NCBI RefSeq assembly: GCF_019511665.1
Contig: NZ_JAEUAW010000012.1
Span: forward strand, 1-64,000
Origin: Microbacterium jejuense
GTDB lineage: Bacteria > Actinomycetota > Actinomycetes > Actinomycetales > Microbacteriaceae
DNA: 64,000 nucleotides
Reading direction: 5' to 3'
Under the pieces are notes generated by a model. It was not told the DNA's origin, did not search any database, and saw only the letters and a program-made list of their open reading frames with translations. Shown piece by piece: positions 27,776 through 36,445 of the stretch (within the stretch, counting starts at the first letter, position 1; each line of letters starts with the position of its first letter). Position numbers and translations under genes: made by a program.

Positions 27776-28141
27776 ATGCTGCCCGAGGACTGGATCGAGC
27801 ACCGGCGCCCCGACGGCGAGGTGCTGGGATGGATGTGCGCCGACGGCGAGGGGTTCCGCGTGTTCGACCTGCTCGGCCGCGACCGCACGCCCGGCGACGG
27901 TGCGCCGATGGACTGGCTCGACGCGGAGGAGCTGCTCGAAGAGCTCGGCATCGGCTATCTGGCGGACCGGTGGACGCTGCGCCTGCCCGACGGCTCGGAG
28001 CGGCCGGTGCGCATCGGCGAGGCGAGCCCGCGGGGCGTCGTCGTGGTCGACGACGAATACGGCGCGGCCTCGGCCGTGGGAGCGAACCCCGAGCGCTTCT
28101 CGCTGCCGTTCCCGGTCGGCGACGCCCTCGCTCCGCGGTGA
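27776..28141 (+). CDS. hypothetical protein
   Basis: A small, acidic, soluble protein of 121 residues with no signal peptide or membrane segment. It starts MLPEDWIEH and contains GWMCADGEGFRVFDLLGR and a C-terminal half rich in Val and charged residues. I do not recognise a family. The start is supported by a TACGCT box six bases upstream and by in-frame codon usage that matches neighbouring genes. The ACT protein gene follows after 21 bp but has its own promoter-like box. Confidence 0.7.
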   Translation: MLPEDWIEHRRPDGEVLGWMCADGEGFRVFDLLGRDRTPGDGAPMDWLDAEELLEELGIGYLADRWTLRLPDGSERPVRIGEASPRGVVVVDDEYGAASAVGANPERFSLPFPVGDALAPR

Positions 28142-28150
28142 CCGCCTCGG

Positions 28151-28156
28151 TACAGT
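28151..28156 (+). promoter_or_regulatory. -10 box TACAGT of the ACT gene (leaderless)
   Basis: TACAGT is followed by six bases and the ATG at 28163. Confidence 0.5.
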
Positions 28157-28162
28157 GAGGCC

Positions 28163-28678
28163 ATGACGACGCTCGTGCTCACCGTGGTCGGCGACGACCG
28201 GTCCGGACTCGTCGCAGCGGTGGCCGACGTCGTCGGCGCGCACGGCGGCAACTGGGAGACCAGCCAGCTCGCCGAGCTGTCGGGAGCCTTCGCGGGCATC
28301 ATCGAGGTCTCGGTCGCCCCCGAGCGCGCCGATGCCCTGCGCGCTGCGCTGTCGTCGCTCGAGGGACTCCTGAAGGTCACCGTCCACCCCGGCGCCGAGG
28401 CCGTTCGCATCGCCACCGGCAGCCGTCCGCTGGCCCTCGAGGTCGTCGGCAACGACCGCGCCGGCATCGTGCGTGACATCAGCGCGGTGCTGACCGCGCA
28501 CGGCGTCACGATCGACCGCATGTCGACCCGCACGACGGACGCCGCGATGTACGGCGGCAGGCTCTTCGAGGCGAGGGTCGAGGCCCGCGTGCCGGCATCC
28601 GTCGATCTCGACGCCCTCACCGCCGAGCTGGAGCGTCTCGCGACCGAGATCCAGGTCGACGTGACCCTCGGCTCGTGA
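28163..28678 (+). CDS. tandem ACT domain protein (GcvR-like)
   Basis: A 171-residue protein built of two ACT domains, about residues 3-80 and 88-170. Each has the ACT pattern: a first strand ending in GDDRSGLVAAVADVV or GNDRAGIVRDISAVL, then a second strand with conserved Gly or Thr positions. ACT domains bind amino acids and regulate enzymes or transcription; this two-domain arrangement without an enzyme is like GcvR, a regulator of glycine cleavage in gamma-proteobacteria. No glycine cleavage gene is nearby, so the ligand is unknown. The large membrane-protein gene ends convergently 6 bp away. Confidence 0.85.
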   Translation: MTTLVLTVVGDDRSGLVAAVADVVGAHGGNWETSQLAELSGAFAGIIEVSVAPERADALRAALSSLEGLLKVTVHPGAEAVRIATGSRPLALEVVGNDRAGIVRDISAVLTAHGVTIDRMSTRTTDAAMYGGRLFEARVEARVPASVDLDALTAELERLATEIQVDVTLGS

Positions 28679-28684
28679 CGCCCG

Positions 28685-31600
28685 TCACGAGAGGTCGCGC
28701 AGGCGCGCTGTGAGACCCGATCCGCCGTCGGCCCGGCGCTCGTACGCGACGGCGATGATGAGCAGCACGGCGCCGACGACCGACAGCGTGATCCACCACG
28801 GCATCGCCTCGATGCCACGGCCGATCTGCACCACGAAGGCGAGCACGTTCTCGACCGGCAGCACGACGATCCCGATGACGAACGGCGCGGCGAGCCGGCG
28901 CGTCGCCCCGACGAGGATCGCGACGAGGGCGATCGCCATCACGAGGATCGCCCGCCACGTGCGCGGATCGGTGTAGGTCGCGGCGACCGACGCGCTCAGC
29001 ATCACGACGAGTCCGGGGGCGAGCAGCGCCCATGATCCGGTCCAGCCCGTCGGCCACGCCATCAGAGACGGGGTTGTGCGTGGCACCGCGTCCCCACGCA
29101 TCGCCGCGGCGCCCGCCGCGAGCAGGAACGCGCCGAGCGGCAGTGAGAACCACTCCACGCGCAGGTCGCGCGGACTCCACGCGACGACCGCCGTCACGAA
29201 CGACACCGCGAACAGGAACCACACCGGAGGCAGCCCGGTCGCACCGCGCAGTCCGCGCACGGCGACGGCGACCATGAGCGTCAGGAACCCGATCGCGAGC
29301 CCCCACATCGTCCAGATGACGAGCCAGTCCCGCTCGATCGCCGGCCAGGCGGCGATGCCGGCGATGAGCACCGCGGGAGCACCCAGCCAGCGCGTGCGCG
29401 CGAGCGCCGAGCCTGCCGTCGCGTGGCGGTGCAGCAGCCGTGCGGCGCTCGCCGCGGCCCCCGCGCCGATCAGCCCGAACGTCAGCGCGCCGACGATCGC
29501 CGGATCGGTCGGCGCCGCAGTGGCGCCGGTGCCCCACTGCACGCCCTGCACCGCTGCCGCGGCCGACGCGACGATGGCGACGGCGAGGGTCGGCGTGCGC
29601 AGCACGCGCAGGCGCCGTGCCCATGGCGCTGTCGCCCGAGAGAGGGCGAGGGATGCCGCCACCAGCAGCCAGGCCGATGCCACCAGCGCGTACGCCCGGG
29701 CCGGGCTGCCGCTGTCGTCGGCGAGCCACGAGGGGACGGCATCCCCTCGGCCCAGTCCCGCGGCGAACAGCACCGGGACGACCGCCGCGCCGAGCGCGAC
29801 GGCGTACAGGCCCGTCGCGCGGCGGCCGCGCGCGGTCAGCACGACGGCGACGGTGGCGGCGCCCAGCGCGGGCGGGAGCAGGTAGGGCTCGAGACCTGTC
29901 ACGCCCGCGATGCCCCACGCGCTCCACAGGGCGCCTGTGAACGCGGCGCCGGCGAGCGGCCACGCGTACCGGCGGGGCGAGGCCACCGCGGTCGCCGCGA
30001 AGCCGACGCCGAGGATCACGAGCACGAGCAGCGTCGTCGGAAGTCCTGCGGATGTGCGGACAAGCGACAGTCCGACCGCGATGGCCGCCGTGAGCAGTGC
30101 GGACGCCTCGATCGCGAGCCCGGCCGGGTGCCAGGCGGTGCGCGGCAGCCGGCGCGCGAGCGCCAGGCCGATGCGGTCGCCCGACGCGAGCGTCGCGCCG
30201 ACGATCGCGGCGATGACCGGCAGCACGACCGGCGATCCGCTCATGGGCAGCGCCTGCGCTCCGAGGCACACGGCAACGACGGCGATCGACGGCACGAGGG
30301 CCGCGGCCGCGATCGTGCGCACCACGGGCGCCAGGGCGGGTCGGGTCGTGACCGTCAGCGCGAGGGCGAGGCAGAAGATGACGGCGGTCGACAGTGCCGT
30401 CCACCCGCTGCGCTCGAACACCACCTGCACCACGCCGATCGCGAAGGGCACCGCGGTGACGACGAGCACCGCGTACCACTCGCGGACGGGCACGCGCCGC
30501 GCGAACGTCGCGGCGATCGCGACCGCACCGGCGGCGCACGTGGTGAGGCAGACGGTGACGATCGTGTCGGCGCCGGCGCGGCCGAGGGCGGTCGCGAGCA
30601 CCACGAGCGCGTACGCGAATCCCGCGCCGACGTGCACGAACCGGCCCTTGCGCGGCACCGTGACGGCGAGCATCCCGATCGTCGCGACCACGGCGGCACC
30701 CGCCCACACCGTCAGCGTCGGATCGCCCCACGACAGCACGGCGGCCAGCAGCACCGCCGCGTGCGCGCCCGCCACGAGCGGCATGCGGACGGCCGCCGAC
30801 GCGTCCCGCAGCAGCGTGACGACGACCGCGCTCGCGCAGACCGCGGCGGTGAGCCCGATCGCGATGCGCGCCCACGGCTCGACCTCAGGCAGCGTCAGCA
30901 CCGTCAGGAATGCCAGCGCCGCGTACCACGCGCCGAGGAACCCGAGCCAGCGCGTCCCGAGCGGCTGCGGCATCCCCGCGCCACCGGGTCCGTCGCCGAC
31001 ACCGGGCTCGCCCGGCTGGACCCCGGCGACAGGGGATGCCGCCACCGCGTCCGCTCCGTCGCCCGACGCCCGCGGGCTCACAAGCCGGTCGGCCGCGTCT
31101 TCGCGCGTGATCGCGGCGAACAGCGCGAGCGTCAGCGCGAGGTCGGCGAGGCCCGCCGTGATGGCCCACTCCCCGTCGGGGAGCAGCCGCACCCGACCGC
31201 GGCCGGCGACGGTCGCGGTGAGGGCCAGCAGCGCGATGAGCGTCGGCGCCACCGCGACTGCCGCGACCACCGCGACAGCGCCGATGAACAGCGCGCCGCG
31301 CGACACCATGCGGTGCAGGGGTGTCAGCGTGCCGACCAGCACCAGCCCGAGCCCTGCCGCTGTCGGCAGGGCGGCGATCCACGTGGCGGCCGCGGGGGAC
31401 GACAGCGCTTCCAGGGTCGACGACGTCGCGGCGGCGACGATCGCGGCGCCCGCGATGCCGCTCCACGCCGCGCCGGCGGTGTGCTGCGCCGACGCGACGG
31501 CGACCGCGGCGATGGCGACGAATGTCGTGCACGCGAGGATCGCTGTGGGCGCGGCGGTCGCGGCGGAGAGGAACGGGATCGTCGCGATCGCGGTCACGAC

Positions 31601-32496
31601 GAAGCCGAACTGCAGGACGGTGAGCGTGATCCGCTCCGGAGTCCGGGGCACGCGCGCGACGAGCGCGCCGGACGCCGCAGCCGAGGCGAGGCAGCCGGCC
31701 GTGGCCGCCGGCATCCATCCTCCGCCGAGACCGAGCAGCACCGGCACGAACGCGAGGGCCACGACGCCGCACCACAGCCACACCCGGATGCCCGCCCGCG
31801 GGCCGAGCAGTGCGAGCGCTCCGCCTGCGGCCAGCGCGGCCAGCGCCGCCGACACCCACCCGTTGAGCGCGAACGGCAGCGCCGCCGTCACCGTGAGCGC
31901 GACGAACGCGACTCCGAGCGCACCGACCGCCTCGGCCGAGAACCGCAGCCGACGGCGGGCGAGCAGCGGCGCGCCGGCCAGGAACGCCGCCGCGATCGCG
32001 CCGATGATCGCCGTGCGCGCCCACGGATCCTCGAGGTCGGGGTTGAAGAACGTGAACACGAGCGCGGCGACGGCGACCAGTCCTGCGCCCGCGACTGCCA
32101 GCACCGACTGCACCGACGCCGACGATCCGGGCGGGGGCATGGGGCCGGCCGTGCGGACCGGTCCCGACACTCCGACGCCCCCGGCGCCGGCCGCGGGGAT
32201 GGATGCCGCCGGCCCGGGTGCGCCCGCCACCGCGGTCGTGGCGGCGGGGCCGGCACGGGCCGCGAGGGCACCCGGTCGAGTAGGGCCTGGCGCGCCTTGA
32301 GCGCTTCGACCGCGCGCTGCGACGCGACCCACAGGTCGCGGCCGATCGGCCCGGCGAAGTCGGCGCCGCACGCGGGGCAGCGACGCTGCGACACGATGCC
32401 TCCGGCGCACACCGGGCACCGGACGACGTCGAGCAGCTGGGCGATCGCCGTGTCGCTCCACGCCGGCGACCGGCGCGCCGGCGGGGCCGCGGTCAT
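28685..32496 (-). CDS. very large polytopic membrane protein with N-terminal zinc ribbon; reading frame appears shifted
   Basis: The natural start is the ATG at 32496, which overlaps the stop of the upstream XRE gene (ATGA). That frame encodes a zinc ribbon (CPVC near residue 22 and CPAC 15 residues on), then LWVASQRAVEALKARQ, and becomes an implausible Pro/Arg string near 32270. The other frame, from about 32250 down to 28685, encodes some 1150-1200 residues with perhaps thirty or more membrane helices and no catalytic motif I recognise. Homologues of such zinc-ribbon membrane proteins exist in actinobacteria (DUF2157/SCO7636-like, from memory). A one-base loss within the GC-rich linker at about 32200-32290 would join the parts. 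If the second frame is used alone, ATG at 32140 is a possible start. Confidence 0.7.
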
Positions 32497-32753
32497 TCGG
32501 CCGCCCCGCCTTCGGAGGCCGTCGCGGCCGCGGCGGCGGACGGGTGGTCGTCGGGCACCCATTCCAGGATGTCGCCGGGCTGGCACTCCAGCACACGGCA
32601 GATCGCGTCGAGCGTCGTGAAGCGCACCGCCTTGGCACGGCCGTTCTTGAGCACCGACACGTTGGCGGGCGTGATGTCGATCGCGGCGGCGAAGTCGGTG
32701 ACCGACATCTTCTTCTTCGCCAGCTGCACGTCGAGGTTGATGATGATCGGCAT
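32493..32753 (-). CDS. small XRE-family regulator (YozG-like)
   Basis: An 86-residue DNA-binding protein. The helix-turn-helix is at about residues 15-60: KKKMSVTDFAAAIDITPANVS, then LKNGRAKAVRFTTLDAICRVL and CQPGDILEWV, the pattern of the YozG/HTH_26 group that is usually encoded beside DUF2975 membrane proteins, as here. It starts on the last base of the DUF2975 stop (TGATG) and overlaps the large membrane-protein gene by four bases, so three genes form one operon. It probably represses its own operon through the direct repeats at 33236-33265. Confidence 0.88.
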   Translation of the reverse strand: MPIIINLDVQLAKKKMSVTDFAAAIDITPANVSVLKNGRAKAVRFTTLDAICRVLECQPGDILEWVPDDHPSAAAAATASEGGAAE

Positions 32754-33229
32754 CACACCACCTCCGACAGGTCGGCCTCGAGCTGTGACGCCTTGCGCAG
32801 CAGTCCGCGCAGCACCACGATCAGCAGCGACAGGCCGGCGCCCACCACGACGCCGAGGAGCAGCAGCAGGGTGATCGAGGGCGTCATGAACCCGGTGAAG
32901 CTCAGAGCGACCAGCGCGATCAGCACGAGCAGGGTCGCGAACGCAACGGCCGCGAGGCTCACGTCGACGTCGGGAAAGGCGCTGTCGCTGAAGATGCTGT
33001 CTTCGCGCACGAGCGACAGCAGCCGCCACACGCAGACCAGCACCACCTGCACGCAGAGCAGGAAGAGGATGCCCACGATCGTCCCGGGAACCTCGAAGTA
33101 CGCGATCTCGGAGTACCGGATCGCGGACTGCGCGGCGACGGCGGGCACGACGAAGATCTGGCAGATCAGCAGCAGGGCGAGCAGCCCGGCGATGAGAACC
33201 TTCAAGACCACGATCGTCGTGCGCTGCAT
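32753..33229 (-). CDS. DUF2975 membrane protein
   Basis: A 158-residue protein with four predicted membrane segments (about residues 8-30, 47-70, 92-115, 122-142) and a basic C-terminal helix, the layout of the DUF2975 family. Its function is unknown; it is typically paired with a small XRE regulator, as here. The ATG at 33229 is chosen because AGGTGAAG lies at good spacing and the upstream part has no membrane character. It is the first gene of a three-gene operon. Confidence 0.85.
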   Translation of the reverse strand: MQRTTIVVLKVLIAGLLALLLICQIFVVPAVAAQSAIRYSEIAYFEVPGTIVGILFLLCVQVVLVCVWRLLSLVREDSIFSDSAFPDVDVSLAAVAFATLLVLIALVALSFTGFMTPSITLLLLLGVVVGAGLSLLIVVLRGLLRKASQLEADLSEVV

Positions 33230-33235
33230 CACTTC

Positions 33236-33274
33236 ACCTATCGATAAACGGCATGTACCTATCGAAAAACAATA
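33236..33274 (-). promoter_or_regulatory. promoter with two 21-bp-spaced direct repeats, probable XRE operator
   Basis: ACCTATCGA occurs at 33236-33244 and 33257-33265, exactly 21 bp apart (two helix turns), each followed by an A-rich stretch. A minus-strand -10 TATTGT lies at 33269-33274, so the repeats cover the predicted start of transcription. The AT-richness contrasts with the surroundings. Confidence 0.6.
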
Positions 33275-33620
33275 GTGGCGGCATCCGTCTCTCCCGCAAG
33301 AGCCGAACCTGAGGATCGCCTGCGAACGACGCACGGTCGCCCTCGCCTCGCGGTCTCGAGAAATCCGTGGCTACGCGTCATGAAACGGCGTCCTACCCGT
33401 CTTGCCCTGTGACGCGGTCCCTCGTCGGCCCGCTTGGGGCGGGAACGACGAGGACGGCGGCTGGGGAGCGGCGACTGGTTCGCCACTGGGGATTTCTTCG
33501 GGAGAAGGCTGATGCGCCCGCATCGCCTCATTGCTCTATGCGTCTCTTCCGCCGTCGGCGCCCATCGGCGACCGCTCGGCAGCGGTCGCCGTGACCGCTG
33601 CTCTGGGAAGGGGAGAGAGA
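33275..33620. other. intergenic region without a recognisable gene
   Basis: This gap of about 350 bp lies between the divergent DUF2975 and surface-protein genes. Short open frames exist but have Arg-rich composition and no plausible start signals. It presumably holds the promoter of the surface protein; no box stands out. A Shine-Dalgarno (GGAAGGGGAGAG) is at 33606-33617. Confidence 0.4.
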
Positions 33621-34550
33621 ATGAGGAAGAAAGTCACCTTTGTGGCGGCACTGCTGCTCGCGAGCGGTCTGACGGGTTTCACCGCGTCCGCTGCCGGCGC
33701 CGCGGAAACGGAGCCGCCGGTCTGTACGCCGTCACCCGCCTGGACCGAGACGATCCCTGCGGTCGGTGAGCCGACCATCGTGATCGACAACCCGGACTAC
33801 GTCCCCGCCACGCCGGATCAGGAAGTCGTCACCGGATACGTGAAGTGGAACTGGACAGGCGGACCCGTCGAGGCCACTCCGACTCCGCCGCCGGGCGACG
33901 GCTGGCACGAGGTGGGCGTGACGAACGACACCAAGGGCGATCAGCCCGGCGTCGTGCACCAGGGCAACGGGAGCGCCAGCTACTTCTTCTTCGAGCCCAT
34001 CATCACCATCGTGCCGGGGACTCCCGCTCAGGGTGAGCCGACGATCGAGGTCGACAACCCCGATTACGTTCCCGCGCAGACGATCGAGCACGAAGCGGTG
34101 ACGTGCGAAGAGGAAGGCAACCCGCCGGTGAAGCCGCAGGCGCGAGTGGATGTCGGCGAGTGGCAGATCACCGACCTCGACTGCGAAGCTGCCACGCACA
34201 CGCGCACCCGCACGATCACCACGACGGACTGGCGGTGGAACTCCTCCCAGGGCGCGTGGGTGGCTGCGCAGCCCAGCGTGACCACCGAGACGAGCGTGGA
34301 GCCCGCCACCGCGGATGAGTGCCCGACCGGCGAGCCGGCCGTCGTGCCCGAGCCGGCCGTCGTGCCCGAGCCGCCCGCGGCAGAAACGCCGCTTCCGCCC
34401 GTCGCGGACGCCCCGGCGGCGGACCGAGCGCAGTCGGCGTCGCTCGCGGCCACGGGCGGAGGGGTTTCGCCGTGGCTTGCTGTGGCGGGCGTCATCGCGC
34501 TGCTCGCAGGAGTCGGCGCGACGGTCCGGGCGTCCGTGGCCCGGCGCTGA
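33621..34550 (+). CDS. secreted surface protein with LAATG sorting signal
   Basis: A 309-residue protein with an N-terminal signal peptide (MRKKVTF, hydrophobic core, ASAAGAAE cleavage site near residue 30). The C-terminus has the sortase pattern: L-A-A-T-G-G near residue 276, a hydrophobic helix and an ARR tail. LAxTG is the motif associated with class E sortases of high-GC actinobacteria. The mature part repeats the block GEPTI-V/E-V/I-DNPDYVPA twice (around residues 50 and 160), contains paired Cys residues, and ends in a Pro/Glu/Val-rich wall-spanning stretch with a repeated VVPEPA. It is probably displayed on the cell wall; the ligand is unknown. No sortase is encoded in the window. Confidence 0.85.
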   Translation: MRKKVTFVAALLLASGLTGFTASAAGAAETEPPVCTPSPAWTETIPAVGEPTIVIDNPDYVPATPDQEVVTGYVKWNWTGGPVEATPTPPPGDGWHEVGVTNDTKGDQPGVVHQGNGSASYFFFEPIITIVPGTPAQGEPTIEVDNPDYVPAQTIEHEAVTCEEEGNPPVKPQARVDVGEWQITDLDCEAATHTRTRTITTTDWRWNSSQGAWVAAQPSVTTETSVEPATADECPTGEPAVVPEPAVVPEPPAAETPLPPVADAPAADRAQSASLAATGGGVSPWLAVAGVIALLAGVGATVRASVARR

Positions 34551-34588
34551 TCGCAGGTGACACTGCCGGAGTTCACCCTCCGCACGCA

Positions 34589-34625
34589 GGAACGGGCGTC
34601 CCGCGAACAGCGGGGCGCCCGTTCC
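34589..34625 (+). terminator. terminator after the surface-protein gene
   Basis: A 16-bp stem (GGAACGGGCGTCCCGC with GCGGGGCGCCCGTTCC, one G-T pair) and a GAACA loop lie 39 bp after the stop. Confidence 0.75.
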
Positions 34626-34669
34626 GCGTCCGCGTCAGGACCGGTGTCGCGGGTGTCGGGTGCGGGGAG

Positions 34670-34675
34670 TAGCGT
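34670..34675 (+). promoter_or_regulatory. -10 box TAGCGT (leaderless)
   Basis: TAGCGT is followed by seven bases and the GTG at 34683. Confidence 0.45.
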
Positions 34676-34682
34676 GCCGGAC

Positions 34683-35237
34683 GTGGGCTCGCTGATCTAC
34701 TTCAACTCCGCGTCACTGGACGGCTACATCGCCGGTCCGGACGGCCGCTGGGATTGGGCGACCCCCGACGCCGAGGTCCACTCCTTCGTCAACGAGCTGG
34801 TCGCGCCCGCGCGCGTCCACCTCTACGGCCGCAAGGTGTACGAGGTCATGAAGGTGTGGGACGACCTCGCCCTCGATGACCTCCCCGCCGCCGAGCGCGA
34901 GTTCGCGCTGCAGTGGCGCGACATCGACAAGATCGTGTACTCGTCGAGTCTCGGGGCGGTGACCACGCGGCGCACCGAGCTGCGTCCGATCTTCGACCCC
35001 GTAGAAGTGCGGGAGTTCGTGGATGCCTCACCCGCCCCGGTCGCGATCGGCGGAGGTCGGCTTGCCTCGGCCGCCGCCCGGGCGGGCGTGCTCGACGAGG
35101 TGCACGTCGTGGTCGCCCCCGCGGTCGTCGGCGGCGGCACGCGGTTCTTGGACGAGGGCCTGCGCCTGGACCTGGAGCTGTTCGACCAGCGACGCTTCGC
35201 GAACGGGTTCGTGTACCTCGGCTACCGCGTCGTCTGA
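34683..35237 (+). CDS. RibD C-terminal-like / dihydrofolate reductase family protein
   Basis: A 184-residue NADPH-dependent reductase-like protein of the RibD C-terminal group, common as single-domain proteins of unknown substrate. It starts GSLIYFNSASLDGYIAGPDG, has the central LYGRKVYEVM, the cofactor region PVAIGGGRLASAAARAG near 125 and the ending VYLGYRV. The GTG at 34683 is chosen because the family begins with this strand and TAGCGT lies seven bases upstream. The WYL regulator gene follows 21 bp later on the same strand and probably belongs to the same transcript. Confidence 0.85.
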   Translation: MGSLIYFNSASLDGYIAGPDGRWDWATPDAEVHSFVNELVAPARVHLYGRKVYEVMKVWDDLALDDLPAAEREFALQWRDIDKIVYSSSLGAVTTRRTELRPIFDPVEVREFVDASPAPVAIGGGRLASAAARAGVLDEVHVVVAPAVVGGGTRFLDEGLRLDLELFDQRRFANGFVYLGYRVV

Positions 35238-35258
35238 TCCGGAAGGGGTCGGCGACGC

Positions 35259-35960
35259 GTGAACCGCACCGATCGTCTCTATGCGCTCGTGGAAGAGCTG
35301 CGGGCCGTCGCGCCGCAGCGCCGCAGCGCGCGTTGGCTGGCCGAGCGGTTCGAGGTCTCTGTGCGGACGATCGAGAGGGATCTGTCCGCTCTGCAGCAGT
35401 CGGGCGTGCCGATCTGGGCCGAGGCCGGTCGCACCGGGGGCTACGCGATCGACACGGCGGCGACGCTCGGTCCGATGGGCTTCACCCCGGACGAGGCGCT
35501 CGCCCTGCTGATCGGACTCGGATCCCTGCGTCGCGGGCCGTTCCGGCACTCGGCCGGGGCGGCGATGCGGAAGCTGCTCGCGGTGATGCCCGACGAGGAT
35601 GCCCGCCGCGCCACGCGGGTCGCGTCCCGCGTCCATCTGCTCGAGCCGGAGGCGGAGGACCCGGTTCCGCCGGAGTTCGCGGCGGCGCTTCGGGCCGACC
35701 GGGTCGTGCGGCTGGTCTATCGCGATCGCACCGGCGGCGTGAGCGAGCGCGAGGTCGAGCCCCTCGGCTCCATCGGCCGGGACGGCGTGTGGTACCTGAT
35801 CGGCTGGTGCCGGCTCCGCGACGGCGTTCGGGCGTTCCGCGGCGATCGCATGATCTCGGTCCACGTCACCGACGAGCGCCCCGAGCCCCGCCGGCTCCGG
35901 CGGGAAGACCTCGAGATCCCATACGGGACGCTCCGCTCGGTCGTCCAGGATCTGGTCTGA
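35259..35960 (+). CDS. YafY-type regulator with HTH and WYL domains
   Basis: A 233-residue transcription factor. Residues 1-60 are an HTH_11 domain (ARWLAERFEVSVRTIERDLSAL, then GVPIWAEAGRTGGYAI), and residues 140-210 are a WYL domain (VRLVYRDRTGG, REVEPLGSIGRDGVWYLIGWC, FRGDRMI). WYL domains bind ligands such as nucleotides or single-stranded DNA and tune the DNA-binding part. The start is a GTG with GGAAGGGG about 11 bases before it. It follows the reductase gene closely and may control it. Confidence 0.9.
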   Translation: MNRTDRLYALVEELRAVAPQRRSARWLAERFEVSVRTIERDLSALQQSGVPIWAEAGRTGGYAIDTAATLGPMGFTPDEALALLIGLGSLRRGPFRHSAGAAMRKLLAVMPDEDARRATRVASRVHLLEPEAEDPVPPEFAAALRADRVVRLVYRDRTGGVSEREVEPLGSIGRDGVWYLIGWCRLRDGVRAFRGDRMISVHVTDERPEPRRLRREDLEIPYGTLRSVVQDLV

Positions 35961-36046
35961 AGAATCCTGGCGAACACCGACATGACGGTGTCGCGTGCCC
36001 TTGCAAGGCTGGTGGTCGTCGATTCCGCATCCGCCAGGAGGTACCC

Positions 36047-36445
36047 GTGCCGTTCGCATCCATCCGCATCATCACCGACGACGTCGATCGGCTCGCTGCG
36101 TTCTACGAGCGCGTGACCGGGCTGACCGCGGTGCGGCCGGCGCCCGTGTTCGCCCAGATCGGCGGCGGCGGGGCCACGCTCGCGATCGCGAGTCCGGCGA
36201 CCGTCGCCATGCTCGGCGACACCCTCCTCGCCGCGTCGAACCGCTCGATCATCGTCGAGTTCGAGGTGGCGGACGTCGACGCCGAGTTCGCGCGACTGGA
36301 ATCCGAACTGACGGACGTCGTCCTGCCGCCCTCGACGATGCCGTGGGGCAACCGGTCCGCGCTGTTCCACGACCCGGACGGGAACCTCGTCAACTTGTTC
36401 AGCCGGCCCGCCGCGCCGCCGGCTAGAGCCAGCGGCGACGCTTGA
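36047..36445 (+). CDS. VOC-family (glyoxalase/bleomycin resistance fold) protein
   Basis: A 132-residue protein with the paired beta-alpha-beta-beta-beta modules of the VOC fold: FASIRIITDDVDRLAAFYERV at the start, GGATLAIAS in the middle, VEFEVADVDAEFARLE for the second module, and the metal-site ending ALFHDPDGNLVNLFSRP. The chemistry is unknown; such proteins act as dioxygenases, isomerases or drug-binding proteins. The start is a GTG with CAGGAGG five bases upstream. Its last 23 bases overlap the convergent corA gene. Confidence 0.85.
   Translation: MPFASIRIITDDVDRLAAFYERVTGLTAVRPAPVFAQIGGGGATLAIASPATVAMLGDTLLAASNRSIIVEFEVADVDAEFARLESELTDVVLPPSTMPWGNRSALFHDPDGNLVNLFSRPAAPPARASGDA

Noticed and set aside
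34913..36046. Upstream extension of the VOC gene at 36047 into a long open frame
   Set aside because: The extension overlaps the RibD-like and WYL genes in another frame and is Arg/Pro-rich; the GTG at 36047 has a good ribosome site and matches the fold start.
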